Of a stretch of DNA of 64,000 nucleotides, positions 44,690 through 56,290 are shown one piece after another. The position numbers and the translations under genes were made by a program. Each line of letters starts with the position of its first letter. Within the stretch, counting starts at the first letter, position 1. A model generated the notes under the pieces. The model did not search any database and was not told the origin of the DNA. It saw only the letters and a list, made by a program, of their open reading frames with translations. Origin of the DNA: Piliocolobus tephrosceles. Lineage: Eukaryota > Chordata > Mammalia > Primates > Cercopithecidae. Location: positions 161,745,937-161,809,936 of the forward strand of contig NC_045436.1 of NCBI RefSeq assembly GCF_002776525.5, given 5' to 3'.

Positions 44690-44875
44690 TGAAGTTTGAC
44701 AGCATAATGGAAAGAATATTGGACTCTGGATTAGAGGATGTGTGTTCTAGATTGGCCCTCTTGCTAATCAGCTGTGTGGGTGTAGGTAACACATCCACCT
44801 CCCTGGATCTTAGAGTTTTCACTTCTGGAAAATGAGAGGCTTTTTCATCTTTCTTTTAAATTCGTGGCCTCAATT
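44690..44875 (+). mobile_element. MIR SINE
   Basis: 'gcataatggaaagaatattg', 'gactctggattagaggatgt', 'ctaatcagctgtgtgggtgt', 'cttctggaaaatgagaggct'. Confidence 0.65.
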
Positions 44876-45520
44876 TTCAAACAAGGCTATGATTCCTTTT
44901 GTGATCATAAAAGTCAATTTCTCTGTGGCGACTGAGAGAGGAATCAGACTAAATAAATCCACAAGAATGTAATGAGCACAGTTTTAAATTTCAAATTTTT
45001 CAAATTGTCTTTGGAAAAAAGTCAAGAGCCTGTGAGGTGGACCCAGTCTCATCTAATGTGGGTCCATTACAGAACTGTGTTTAGCATGTATGACTGGAAC
45101 AAATCACAGCAAACAAAAGTGGGACATTTGTGGGCATATGTGGCGTGCCAAGTAGCGTAATCCAAACAGTGAAACAGTGGCATTAAATGAAGGACACTAC
45201 AAGGTGCATTTTCTGGTCCTTTATCTCGAGGTTCCCATGGAGGACTTGCCAAGTCAATATTGTGTCTAGTTCTTTTTGTTTGTGTTTTTGTGGAAAGCAA
45301 AGCTAGGAAAATATTGTCATGGTTGTTAAAAAAAAAAAAAAGTAGCATGCACTTTTGAGAACCATAATTAACGCTGGGATTATGCCAGGATCTCTCGCTT
45401 GATTCTTCTTTTTAAACCTTTCCCATTGTTTCAAGAGTACATTGCAAGGAGATCAGTAATTCCTGTTCCCTAGAAGTAATGAGTCGGGTCAAACTGAATT
45501 TTTAAAGCATAGAGAGATGT
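44876..45520. other. Unique non-coding sequence
   Basis: Contains a poly(A) run at about 45327-45341 with no retroposon body attached. Confidence 0.45.
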
Positions 45521-45778
45521 GGCTGGGTGCAGTGGTTCATGCCTGTAATCCCAGCACTTTGAGAGGCCGAGGCAGGCAGATCGTGAGGTCAGGAGATCGA
45601 GACCATCCTGGCCAACGTGGTGAAACTCTGTCTCTACTAAAAATACAAAAATTATCTGGGTGTGGTGGCACGCGCTTGTCATCCCAGCTACTCGGGAGGC
45701 TGAGGCAGGAGAATGGCTTGAACCCCAGGAGGCAGAGATTGCAGTGACCCGAGATCGCGCCACTACACTCCAGCCTGG
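45521..45778 (+). mobile_element. Alu SINE lacking its 3' end and tail
   Basis: Starts at the Alu 5' end 'ggctgggtgcagtggttcat' and runs in register through both monomers to 'cactccagcctgg', then stops: the last ~35 bases and poly(A) are absent and unrelated sequence follows. 'gagatcgagaccatcctggc' points to an AluSc/AluY-like subfamily. Frames of 76-113 codons at 45470-45845 are Alu-derived. Confidence 0.95.
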
Positions 45779-47794
45779 TTTCCAGGCACTTCCAGAAATG
45801 TTTGTCTTCAAGTTCTCTCTCTCTTTTTGTGTGTGATTTTATCATCTAATTTGTGTGAAATAGAATATCAAGTCACATTGAATGACTCTCTTCCTGATGG
45901 TCAGGATGTTTGACTGATTCTCTGTGCCCTTCCCCCATTTCTTGGTATGTTTTTGATAGATGTATGATTTGGCTGATTATATCTCTTACTTCTTGGACTA
46001 ATAGACTCATTACCTGTCTCTGGGTACTTGAAGAACGTCTGTTTCGGTGCCACAGTCTAATTAAGGCTGGTACCCAGCTGCAGGAGTTTACAGTTCTTTA
46101 ACAGCTTTCCTTGTGTTGTCACATGGAGTTAGCTCTCTCTGAAGACAGGCTGAGTTTGTAAGAGGTAAAGCTCCTGAAGGAGATTACCGTAATTACCAGT
46201 GATCGATGTTTAATACTTCTCTTCCCAACCCTACCTTCATCCCTTTATAAGACAAGATGTAGGGAAAAAAAAGTCAACGGTAGCAGCTTTATAGTGAGCT
46301 TGATTTAGTTTACAAGAAAAGGGATTCTGGTTTGGCTTTTGAAATATACCTTGGCCCCAAAATACACTATTTCTGCTGGGATGTCAGTTGCTAAATTGTT
46401 GCTATGTTTTTACACAATGGATCAGGTTTTTGAAGATGTTCTCACTTAAAAAAATTACCAGGAGGAAAAAAAACCATTTGAGTTTGCTCTCTCTGTTTCT
46501 TACAATGGCAATCTATATGGTTCGGTAGGAGAGCTTGTGATTGGTGCCAGTGTCAGCAAAGCACTCAAGGTGCTACACAGATTCAATGTGGAAAAATAAA
46601 GGTGCATCTTGGAAACAGAAATTATTTTCCCTCCACTTCCACCAATTAATAGCTATATTATAACAAAGAAAATCATTAAAACCTGAAGGTGAGTTTTTTC
46701 AAGTCATATTTATCAAACATGGTAAGGTAATGTTGAGCTCTGTTAGTTCCCGTGTATTTTTAACATGATATATGGATTTTCCTTTTCTATTGTTCAAACA
46801 TGAAAATGTTTTAAAAAGAAAAACATGCCTTTATTGCCATTTTTTAAAATATTGAAGGGTATAAAAAGGGAAATGTAATAAGAGCAGTATATTTTTATGT
46901 CAAAAGTAACCTTTCTATAGTGCTCTTTAGATAAAACTGAATATTGGAAAAGAAAAGGAAAGATAAGTAGCTCCCTTATTCATCTTAGTCCAAAATCTGT
47001 TTTACTCACTGCTGGTAGTTGGCATTGTGTGATGATGTGACATAGTACCAGAGGATCAGATTATCAGAAAAAAAAGGAGATTCCCAATTTAATAGTTACT
47101 CACTGAAATTTTCCCCTTATCTCTATATCACAGAAAAATAAGAAGTTGTTAAATTCCAAATCCTGCAGTCTTTCTGATTTATCATCAAATTGTGGATGCA
47201 CTTAGCTGCCTAGCGTCAGGGAATCCAATAAGTCCTGTCACATAAGAAAGAAAGAAAAAATCCTATTGGATAATGGGTTACATTCTCCCCCACAGTGATT
47301 TATTTCTGTCACAAGACTTAATTTTATCATGAGGCAGATGCTCTGTCTGTATCAGTGCATTCATTTCTGCATTTATCTGCTTCATTAAAAAAAAAAACCT
47401 GCTGCATTTTTAAGACGTATTTGGATTTTTTTTTTTATTATTATATGCCCTGATGACCCTATTATGTGCTATTCAAGCCCATGGTTAATTTGTACTTTTT
47501 TCTGAATTGAACATTCCATAGCTGTTTTATAAAGTGAGACCAGTGTGAAGGGGTGCTGAGGCAAATGAAATTGCAAGGGGTAACGGTTATAGCAACAGAA
47601 GGTGTTAACATCTGAGCTTTCTGGTACCAAGTCTCTGAGATTTATGTCAGAGGGAATAAGCAGAGCTTAGTGGGGTTATCAGGTGATACCTAGAATGAAA
47701 CAGTGACAGCTTCTGTTATGAATTAATTTTGTTGGCCTGAATGTGGAAGACATTGTTGTCTTTCACAAAATCTGCAGGTAGACTTAAACATATA
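45779..47794. other. Repeat-poor unique sequence
   Basis: 2 kb without recognised transposons. A motif-dense stretch around 46130-46260 contains 'ttaccgtaattaccagtgat' and 'gatcgatgtttaat'. No frame over 65 codons. Confidence 0.5.
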
Positions 47795-47877
47795 TATGAA
47801 AGAAAAAAGAAAGGAAAATGAAAAGAATAAAGGAAGAAGGGAAGAAAGGAAGGTAGGAAAGAAGGAAGGAAAGAATT
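47795..47877. repeat. Purine-rich (GAAA/GGAA)n tract
   Basis: About 80 bases of A/G only apart from a few Ts; explains the lysine/glutamate-rich 78-codon frame. Confidence 0.85.
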
Positions 47878-50113
47878 TAAAACCTATCATTTTTATTTGG
47901 TCTGAGTCACTGTGCCTCACCCGAGAGCATTTTAATGACGTGCTTGCGTCTCATCAACTCGGCCCTCCCTCCAATCTGCCACTTAATATAGATTCCGCTC
48001 TGAATAATCATCCTTGTTCTTGGGGCAGCTGAGGTCTACAGGTTGGAGTCCTTCACCAACTGTCCTCATTCCAGAGGGACGGCTGCATCTACCCCTCCAC
48101 CCTGCTCCTTTCTGTCCTCTCTCTCCATCACAGAGTGCCTTTTTCTTTCCCGTGCAAGGAGGTCCCAGGAAAAGATCGTCAGATAGCTGACCGTTCGATA
48201 AGCTTAGGATATCTGCAATTCCCATTTTGACATTCAGCCCAAAGGGCTGTCCTCTAGTTACCTGCCAATGACAAGTGACAAGGCAAACTGTGACTTCTAG
48301 GAAGTTTCCAAAATCCCTTTTCCAACTCCTTTTGGCTTCACTTCTCTCCATTCTTGTTTCTTCGTCTTATTTCCCTTGTTGTTTTACAACGACAACAACA
48401 AATCAACCCAGACCATTCACATCTTTTTTTGCATCAAACAGGGCACAGAGGTTAAGGTAGAGTCTAGTGCTGAGTTTTTGAGATTTGCATTTTAGTGGGA
48501 TCGCTGCAAGAAAGCTAATAGACAGGAAAGGAGACCAAGTTAATGACAATTCTCTAAACAGCTGTTGTACGATTCAGCTTCACTACTTCAGTTAATTAAT
48601 CAGCACCTTGCTGGCAACTCTGGGGGAGAAACTCGTTAGATACTGGTAGCAAACAGACAATGCTTTCATATCAAATATGTTCAACAACATCTAATACAGC
48701 GATAACTTCCACAGAAGAGTGTAGGGAATACCGTGGCTTATAAAGGCACTCCGGAAGAGGCCCTTGGTATTCTCATAGATATGCACTTGCTAGGAGTACT
48801 ACATATGCTGTTTTCTTTGTTGTCTGCAACCAGCCCAAATGAAACATGGGCAAAAGAATCTCCAGAGTTCCTTGTTATTACAGATTCCTCTTTTTATTGT
48901 AATAAATAAATATGTATTCATAAAGTTGATCTCAATGTGCATGATACATAATAAATCAAGCATCTACATTTCTGATTTTAGTCACAGTATCCCATTTGGA
49001 ATTTTAATCATTGAAATAGTCCTCAAACTTGACAACAACTAAGGGAGATCAAAACATTCAAATATAGGCCACTCACCAAGCTACCATGGCATTTAGTATG
49101 AGAGCTATTGACTCTTCAAGTTTCCCCTGGCTTTTTATATTCTGAAGGGAAGCAACCTCTTGTTCTCCTTAGGAAGTCAATAAAGCCATACATATTTTAT
49201 GAATGATAATGCACAGAAATTTTAAACAGACAAAATCATATCTATATCTGACCCATGTACTCTAAATTTTCTGACTCTTCCAGAATTGTTGTCAGTAAAT
49301 TAGGTGCTGAGTTTAGTGTAAAAGTCTTGTTATTCTAGGTTTCCTGTTATCATCTGATCTACATTGATTAATTAAGAAGATATCATTTTGCATAGCTCTT
49401 ACTTTACTCTCTCTTTGATACTTTATCCTGACATTGTACAGACAGGAAATTGTAGAAACATGATGGCTAAAAAAAAAAAAAAATTGCCATGGGTTTGCCA
49501 TTATATGATACATACATACTTTTCTAGTGAAATTTAAATTTTCCTTTGTTGATATAAAGAGAAAGGTAATATTGGCCACAATAAACAATATATATAATTG
49601 TTACATAAATCTTAAAAAGACACATATATGTATTTTTATGTGTGTGATTCTATGTATTTAATCATTTTCCACTCTGAAGGGATAAAATTGTGAGGTAGAA
49701 ATTGTCTTATGTGTATACAAATTATCATGCTTTGCAAATTCCCTTTGAATTCCCTTCTCTGATATTCTTACAATTAAAATTCAGTCCTCAGTTTTCTGTC
49801 CACCTGCCAGGGGTCATGTGGAGAACTTCATACTAAGAACTGAGGTCGTATTAGCCAATTCATTTGAACGATTTATCCAGCTGATTCATATGTACTGATG
49901 TAGACAATTATGGCTTCAGTTCCTTAATGAATCCTACATTATGGTAGAAGAATATCATAGAGTCCATAATACTCCAGGGAACTATAAAGAGAAATGTCCC
50001 TTTTAAATTAGCTTTATGGCGCTGAAGCTTTATGTATTTACTTGCAAGTTCAATATTAACTGAAAGTACGCTTCTTGAACCATCTCTATTGCCAACTACA
50101 ACACTGCATATAG
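47878..50113. other. Repeat-poor unique sequence
   Basis: No transposon recognised over 2.2 kb. The part 48430-48720 has homeodomain-type 'agttaattaatcagc' (48591-48605) and retained CpGs. A poly(A) run lies at 49470-49483. A 122-codon minus frame (47983-48351) has no recognised domain or splice context. Confidence 0.45.
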
Positions 50114-50401
50114 AAAGGGCTTTCGAACAGGCACAGTGGCTCACGCCTGTAATCCCAGCACTTTGGGAGGCCGAGGCAGGTGGATTGCATGAGCTTAGGA
50201 CAAACCTGTGTCTACAAAAATACGAAAAATTAGCCTGGTGTGGCGGTTTGCACCTGTAGTACCAGCTACTCAGGAGGCTGAGCAGGAGAATTGCTTTAAC
50301 CCAGGAGGTGGAGGTTGCAGTGAGCTGAGATCACACCACTGCCCTCCAGCCTGGGCAACAGAGCAAGACTCCATCTCAAAAAAAAAAAAAAAAAGGCTTT
50401 C
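50114..50401 (+). mobile_element. Alu SINE with target-site duplication
   Basis: The body runs from about 50125 to an A16-type tail near 50394. It is flanked by 'aaagggctttc' (50114-50124) and 'aaaggctttc' (50392-50401), a convincing target-site duplication. The left monomer has a deletion of about 30 bases between 'gagcttagg' and 'acaaacctgtgtc'. Confidence 0.95.
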
Positions 50402-51011
50402 TTGGCATTTATTAAGGGTGAATTTGTTTAAAAAAGAAGAAAATTCTTACCTGCTACAGTTGCTTTTGCTGCAGAGAGAACAGGATGCCTCTTAATCCTG
50501 TAATCCTAGGTAATCTGACATACAAACCTTAGATAAAAAAAGGATTTTTGCCTAATCCAACTTCTCAATGCATGATTTACTTTTAGATTCTGTCTATAGA
50601 TAGACTTTTTGCCTTTCTTCTTTTTTTCCAAATCATGTGTTCCTGATTTATGAACCATTTAGAATAAAAAAAGACATGAAATTTACAAGGGAAAGAGACA
50701 GTGGCAGAATGGTACATTGGTGATTGTTCAGCTTTGGTGGGTCTCAGGCTACTTGGAAACTCTATTGTTTCATGTCGTCTTTATATGCACACTCAAAGCT
50801 TAACCAGAAGATGGCAAATATGGCACATATACTACCATGATTCTTCTGACACCAAGAGCAGATATCACTAATTGATCATAGATAGCATCTTTCATACAGA
50901 GCCCACAGCCTTTGAGTCTTCATGAACACCAAACTCCAGGAAACCAACTACTCACTGATTAAAGCTGGCACAAGAGATGAAGTTTAATTACTGTCCTTCA
51001 CCTAGCCTGGG
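50402..51011. other. Unique non-coding sequence
   Basis: Nothing recognised. Confidence 0.45.
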
Positions 51012-51209
51012 GGTTGGCAAACTAGCACTCATCGTCAAATCTGGTTGGCCACCTGTTTTTGTTAATAAAGTTTTATTGGAATAAAGCCATGCATATTCAT
51101 TTATGTATTGTCAATGGGGACATTCATGCTGCAATGGCAGAATTGAGTAGTTGTGATTGTATACCTAAAATATTGGCTCTTTGGCCTTTCACAAAAAGGG
51201 TTTGCTGAC
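51012..51209 (+). mobile_element. hAT-like non-autonomous DNA transposon (MITE)
   Basis: Imperfect terminal inverted repeats 'ggttggcaaac' and 'gtttgctgac' bound about 200 bases with familiar internal blocks: 'cacctgtttttgttaataaa', 'gttttattggaataaagcca', 'gaattgagtagttgtgattg', 'ggcctttcacaaaaaggg'. No transposase. Family number not asserted. Confidence 0.75.
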
Positions 51210-51599
51210 ATTTGGCCTAAATCTTTATAGGTTTCCTGTATCTAGGCTTTTCTTTTTTGTAGAGACAGACACATTAGGAAGTGTTTTCAGGAGAAACAGG
51301 GTGGGGTTGGGAGAGGAGAGAGTAGAGGAAGTACGTAGCAGAGGGGGAACTCGAAACCTACTGCCCAGCCAGGCCCTGTGAGCTGATCTTTTAGGCTTTG
51401 ATCAGATCTGACTGGCCCTGGCAACAAGAAGCAGCAAACTTGCTTCATGGGTATTCTGTTCTGCAGTTCTGACCGGGAAGTCATTTTTGATTGAAAGAAG
51501 GTAAAACGAATGGATAGGGGGACGTTTCTCATCTGCAGAAGCCACTATATTGTGTAAAGATCTTCATTTTCCCCAGCGTCATACCTGAGTTGGGATCAT
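51210..51599. other. Unique non-coding sequence
   Basis: Nothing recognised. Confidence 0.45.
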
Positions 51600-51715
51600 G
51601 AACGTTCCCCAGTTTCCGTGTGACTTGGGACTTTACATTATAAATGGGGGTGCTGCTTACCTCATGAGGTTGTTAGGTGACACAACATATGAAAAGTACC
51701 AAATTTCAGTTATAG
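51600..51715 (+). mobile_element. MIR SINE fragment
   Basis: 'cccagtttccgtgtgactt', 'ataaatgggggtgctgctta', 'cctcatgaggttgttaggtg'. Confidence 0.55.
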
Positions 51716-52084
51716 TTAGTCTCCATCACCTCCCATTAATCAAAGGTAGGAGATGCCATCACAGCTGTGAAAGTGCTTACAAACTACAATGTCTGGGCAA
51801 CAAAAATTGTCCTTTCACTACTATCCCCTGAAGATGAAAAGAGCCTGTTTTCTCCTTAGCATCTCTGAGAATTTCTAGGATGACATTCTTTCTCACCGTT
51901 GAGAATCTTCTGGATTTGGCTGACTGTCAGGTGTCCTTTGGAAGGCTGGTGAGAGTTTACTTTCTGTTCTAAAGCATTCTGTGTTGCTAAAAGGGATTCT
52001 TCATGGCTTTATTCAGTAATCAATCAACATATAAAACTAAATATGGCTCATTTCTTCCCTATAGTCTACTAGAGGAACAAGCCG
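51716..52084. other. Unique non-coding sequence
   Basis: Nothing recognised. Confidence 0.45.
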
Positions 52085-52520
52085 GTAAATGACAATCAGG
52101 ATAAGGAAGGAAGGAAAGGGTGGGTTCATGGGGAGGCTCCTGGAGAGCCTGGCCCCTTCCCTGGGAGGTCATCGAAGACTTCCCCACAGAAGGAACTCTT
52201 TAGCTGAATCTCAAGAACTTTGTGCAATGGAGGAGGGTGAAATGAGGGTTCCAGGCCTGTGTACTGTAAGGAGGTGACAGAAATGTAAGTATCAGAGTGA
52301 GAGGAGGTACATGCAGTTGGATATCTCTGGAGAGTGATATGAGGTGTTCACAAAGAAAATCACAAAGACCTATATGTGCAAAGCTGAGGGAATTTCAATT
52401 CTATCTCCCATACTACTGAGGACCACTGAGGGATATTAAGCAGGACAGTGACATGATCAAATGGTGAACAAGTCTTTAGAAGAAGACAATATTTTGGAGG
52501 TCAGAAAGGAAACTGTAAAC
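52085..52520 (+). mobile_element. Ancient LINE-like 3' repeat
   Basis: 'gctgaatctcaagaactttg', 'gttccaggcctgtgtactgt', 'gatattaagcaggacagtga', 'catgatcaaatggtgaac'. Same class as 4290-4790. Confidence 0.5.
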
Positions 52521-53249
52521 TGAAATATTACACTTGCAAGGAGAATAAGCACATGGCAAGCTGGGAAAGTGTGAACAAGTGACTCCCACGTGAGGGATAT
52601 GTATGTGTGCATGTACATGTGTGTTTCTCTTTTTCAGGGAGTCAACCTGCATACTTTTCCATGTAATCTTCTACTGTGTAGCCCAAGATATTAACAGGAC
52701 CCACCAAAACCCACCAGTCCCTGTTTGGACACTCTGTTAGTCTGCAGGCTTTACCTTGACATGAGTTTTGATACAGTCAGTACCACTGGGGGTTTTTAAC
52801 TAGAACTTGCCACCACAAGAGATTGATTACAGAAAACGATTTAGACTCACAATAAGTTATATTAAACTGCTAACTTAGGGAGGATGCCATCAATTTCAAA
52901 CATACCTTTGTAAATGTGTTCCTTTTTGCTCAGCAATCCTTCTTCATAGAGTGAGTTGGGAAACATTTTAAGTCTGAGATGGTCTCTTTGTTACTCTGTT
53001 GATTGACTGGAATTCTTCTTTGCTTCTATTGTCATCTTCTATATACGTTGCAATGATGAACATCATTTGGTGATGTCTGGTCACTGTCATTTCTGACAGG
53101 ACTTTGGGGTCCTTCCTGCAAAGCCAGACCAATTTCCTCCCTTGCCCTACAGCCTTCTTTCTTTCTTATGATGTTTTATGCATTTGTTTTCCCTGCATGC
53201 TCTTGCGTCTTGTATCTTTCCTTCTGGTCTGTTGCTGCATCCCGGCTCT
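52521..53249. other. Unique non-coding sequence
   Basis: A short TG-rich run at 52600-52625; otherwise nothing recognised. Confidence 0.45.
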
Positions 53250-53350
53250 TGAAGCAGTGGGGCATATTGCAAGGAATGTGGGCTTTGAAATCTGACAGAC
53301 TCTAGCTGGAAACCTGGAAGTGTCACCTATTATCTATGAGACCTTTATTA
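53250..53350 (+). mobile_element. MIR SINE fragment
   Basis: 'aatgtgggctttgaaatctg', 'acagactctagctggaaacc', 'gtcacctattatctatgaga' match the 5' half of MIR. Confidence 0.55.
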
Positions 53351-54159
53351 GTGCTTTATTACTTGTGTGGTCTTCTCACTGACCCCCTTCTCTGCCCAAT
53401 ATGCAGAAATGTTTATTTCCACCAGGAAAGCCTATTTTATTAGTGGGAAGATTGACTTCCCTACGGACCACTTTTCTCCTCAAAGCCCTCGAAGACTTTC
53501 ACCCCAGGAAACAAAACAGCCCCTTTCTGTAGTTCCTTCTTACTGGTATACTTTAAAGTCTCTTTGCTGAATCTTCCAGGAGGGATCAAAAGAACTCTGG
53601 GGTCCTAGAGCTTCAGAACATTTCAAATCTGCTCAGGAGCCTTTAACGGGTTACTGCCTATAACACAGGGATTACATAGACAGGGCAGGATGGGCTTGTT
53701 AAGCAGGACAGAGGGAAATGTCCAGAATATTAGTACAAAGAGCCTTTGACTGGACATGAGGTGACCGGGATTCTAGTCCTCAGCTTATTACTACCTCATG
53801 GCCTGCACATCTGAGCAGGCTGGGACATTTTATTTCCGATTCACATTACCTGGAAACTTATTCTTTCTTTATTTAACCGTAAAAGGAATTGTCAAACACA
53901 AATGACAGCCTCTTCACTATTGAAGTCCCTTTAGGATGGAAAAAGTGTCTGATGGATTGTTTTAAGCCCCTAGGATACCACGGAGAAAATTACTCTTAAG
54001 GGTACTGAATGGCATCCTAGTTACTCAAGAAACTATTATGCCTTTACTGTGCTGTTTAGGAAGAAAGAAAGCTTTCTTCCTTCTATCCTCTAAATTCCTG
54101 CTGACTTTCCAATAGCCTAGTGATTTCATTGGTAAGTAATAAGCAATTCCAAGAGCCTT
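53351..54159. other. Unique non-coding sequence
   Basis: Nothing recognised. A consensus donor-like 'gtaagtaat' at 54132 has no matching acceptor nearby. Confidence 0.45.
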
Positions 54160-54370
54160 TAAAGGTAGTCGTCAATAGCTTGGACTTGGAGCGTGGTTCC
54201 AACCCAGTGTGTAATCCTGATGAGCTGAGCTGTGTGTCTTTGGGCAAGTTGTTTACCTTTTCCATGCCTCAGTTTCAACATCTGAAAAATGGGGCTGATG
54301 ACAATGGGCCCTGGCTCATGAAGTGAAACTATGAACATAATATATTGAGCACTTACAACAAGCAGAGCAT
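54160..54370 (+). mobile_element. MIR SINE
   Basis: 'ctgagctgtgtgtctttggg', 'caagttgtttaccttttcca', 'tgcctcagtttcaacatctg', 'aaaaatggggctgatgacaa'. Confidence 0.8.
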
Positions 54371-55309
54371 GACTAATTTCAAACACACTATTGAAAATAT
54401 GAATTCATTTTTAACCGTTAATCTCACTTCATGGAGGAAGTTGGTAAACACTTTCTGACGTGGGATCATTAGATGTCAGCAATTTATTCCTCCTCTGTTA
54501 CTCTAGTACACTTATTTTCTACTCTGTCTTCATTTGCCATCTTCTGTATACATTGCAGGGGCGAAATCTACTTTTCTGTTCCCTCATTGTCTGACATTAG
54601 GATTCAGTGTCAAAGGAAGGGATAATCTATGTAAGACATTTAGTGCATTACCTGGCACAGAAAGATACTCAATAATTGTTACATAACGTCATTGTTCCAG
54701 TTAGTTTCTATAATGAGGTGACATAGAATATAGCTTTTCAAAAGTCTTCTTATTACTATGTGCACAGAGTTTGCATTTTATTTGTTTTGCTTTTTTTTTT
54801 GTTGTTTTAGTGGCCTTTGATTTTTAAGGAAGGACATAGTAGGGCCAAGTTCCTTTAGATTCTAGTATTAGGATATGAAGTTAATTTATCATATAAAGGG
54901 GTCACAATTAAACATAAGCAGTATTTTAGTTACCAAGAACATCTGATTAAAAGTACCTAAGGCTCTTTGATTTTTTCAGATAGTGCTGTGTGAATTAAAT
55001 ATTGTTTAATTGAACATAGAGACTGTGCTTTCATTGGCTCTTCAAATGTTGAAAGATTTGGCTAGAAGGAGCCTCTAGACTTCATTTCCATGTGTATACA
55101 CAGAGGGCAAGAGCAGCAGAGGGAAGAAGAGTTTAAAATGAAAGCAGAAAAGCTGCAAAGGGAATTGAAGAGATTTTGATACAAGTGGGTATAAAATTAA
55201 TGGGCTATATCAAGCCTTTCAATCACTCTTTTAAAATGGGAACATGCAGCTTGTCAAAAGGTACGATCAACAATCACAAAGCCAGGCATCCTTCATTTAG
55301 CTGTGTCTG
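54371..55309. other. Unique sequence with MIR-tail remnant
   Basis: A MIR 3' remnant at 54620-54690 ('tagtgcattacctggcacag', 'tactcaataattgttacat'); the rest unassigned. Confidence 0.45.
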
Positions 55310-55554
55310 AAAAGATGGGCCATGGTGTCAAACTGAATGAGTTCAAATCCCAACTCGGCTGTTTTTTTTTTTTTTTTTTGGGTGCAAACTTGGTAGGCAA
55401 GTTATATAACTACTTGGGGTGACAGTTTCCTGGTTATTTTTACCTGAGAAACATAGTACCCATTTTACAGGGTGTTATGTAGGCTAAGTGAGATCATGTG
55501 TACAGTGCTCCGGAAAATGCTTGGCATGCAATAAAAACCGAATAGTATGGAATA
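55310..55554 (+). mobile_element. MIR SINE with poly(T) insertion
   Basis: 'gagttcaaatcccaactcgg' and 'ttggtaggcaagttatataa' are separated by an expanded T run (about 55363-55380). The rest follows MIR to 'gcttggcatgcaataaaaac'. Confidence 0.7.
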
Positions 55555-55607
55555 ATATTATCTGATAATAATAGTATAGACTAGTAAAAATATTATCTGA
55601 TAATAAT
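55555..55607 (+). repeat. 18-bp direct repeat pair
   Basis: 'atattatctgataataat' occurs at 55555-55572 and 55590-55607, offset 35 bases. Confidence 0.85.
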
Positions 55608-56060
55608 CATAATATCAATTGCAATGCAATCTGGTGTGTTCCTGCCTTCTGCACTAGTGCAGAGCTATTAATGGAACGACTGAGAGTTCTATTTTCCATG
55701 GGACAGACGCAAGGAAATATGATTGAAACTTCCTAAGGACTGACCACTTGGAAAGAGGGAAAATGCAGTAATTGATGCAATAATTATTTATTATGTTGTT
55801 CAATGAATCATAAAGAAAGAACCCCAGAGTAAATTTCTTCCCAAATGCAGTACCTGTAAAAAGTTTTGTTCTTGCCTAAAATGAGGCAGCAGGAACTTGT
55901 TAGATACTAGAAACTTAATGCAAACTGTTTCGTGCATTGAGGTTACAGCCTTCCTCAGCTAAGATTTTTTGCTGTGTTTTTGTTTTTTCTTTTCATTCCT
56001 CTTTCTTTACATCTTGACTTCTTACCTTTATCACACATTAAATTTTCATTCTAGTTGTTG
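55608..56060. other. Unique non-coding sequence
   Basis: Nothing recognised. Confidence 0.45.
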
Positions 56061-56290
56061 AAACACCTGGAATGTAAAGGAGAGATCATGACAATGGGTT
56101 TCGGAAGCCTGTGCTCACATTTCTGCCATGCCTCTTGTTAGTGTGATGTTTTGAGCAACTTAATTAAGCTGTCCTAGTCTCAGTGTTCTCAGTGGTCAAA
56201 TGAAACTCTTAAAATTACTTTGCAGGGTTGTTGGGGGGATAAGCTGAGATGATGCAGGTCAGGTTCAAGAGTGGGCTTTGCCTTTTTGTA
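56061..56290 (+). mobile_element. MIR SINE, diverged
   Basis: 'atgttttgagcaacttaatt', 'cagtgttctcagtggtcaaa', 'ttgcagggttgttgggggga', 'taagctgagatgatgca'. Confidence 0.6.

Noticed and set aside
45470..45845. Three frames of 76-113 codons
   Set aside because: Alu-derived.
54132..54140. 'gtaagtaat' donor-like word
   Set aside because: No upstream acceptor with a polypyrimidine tract at exon distance, and no open frame of note.
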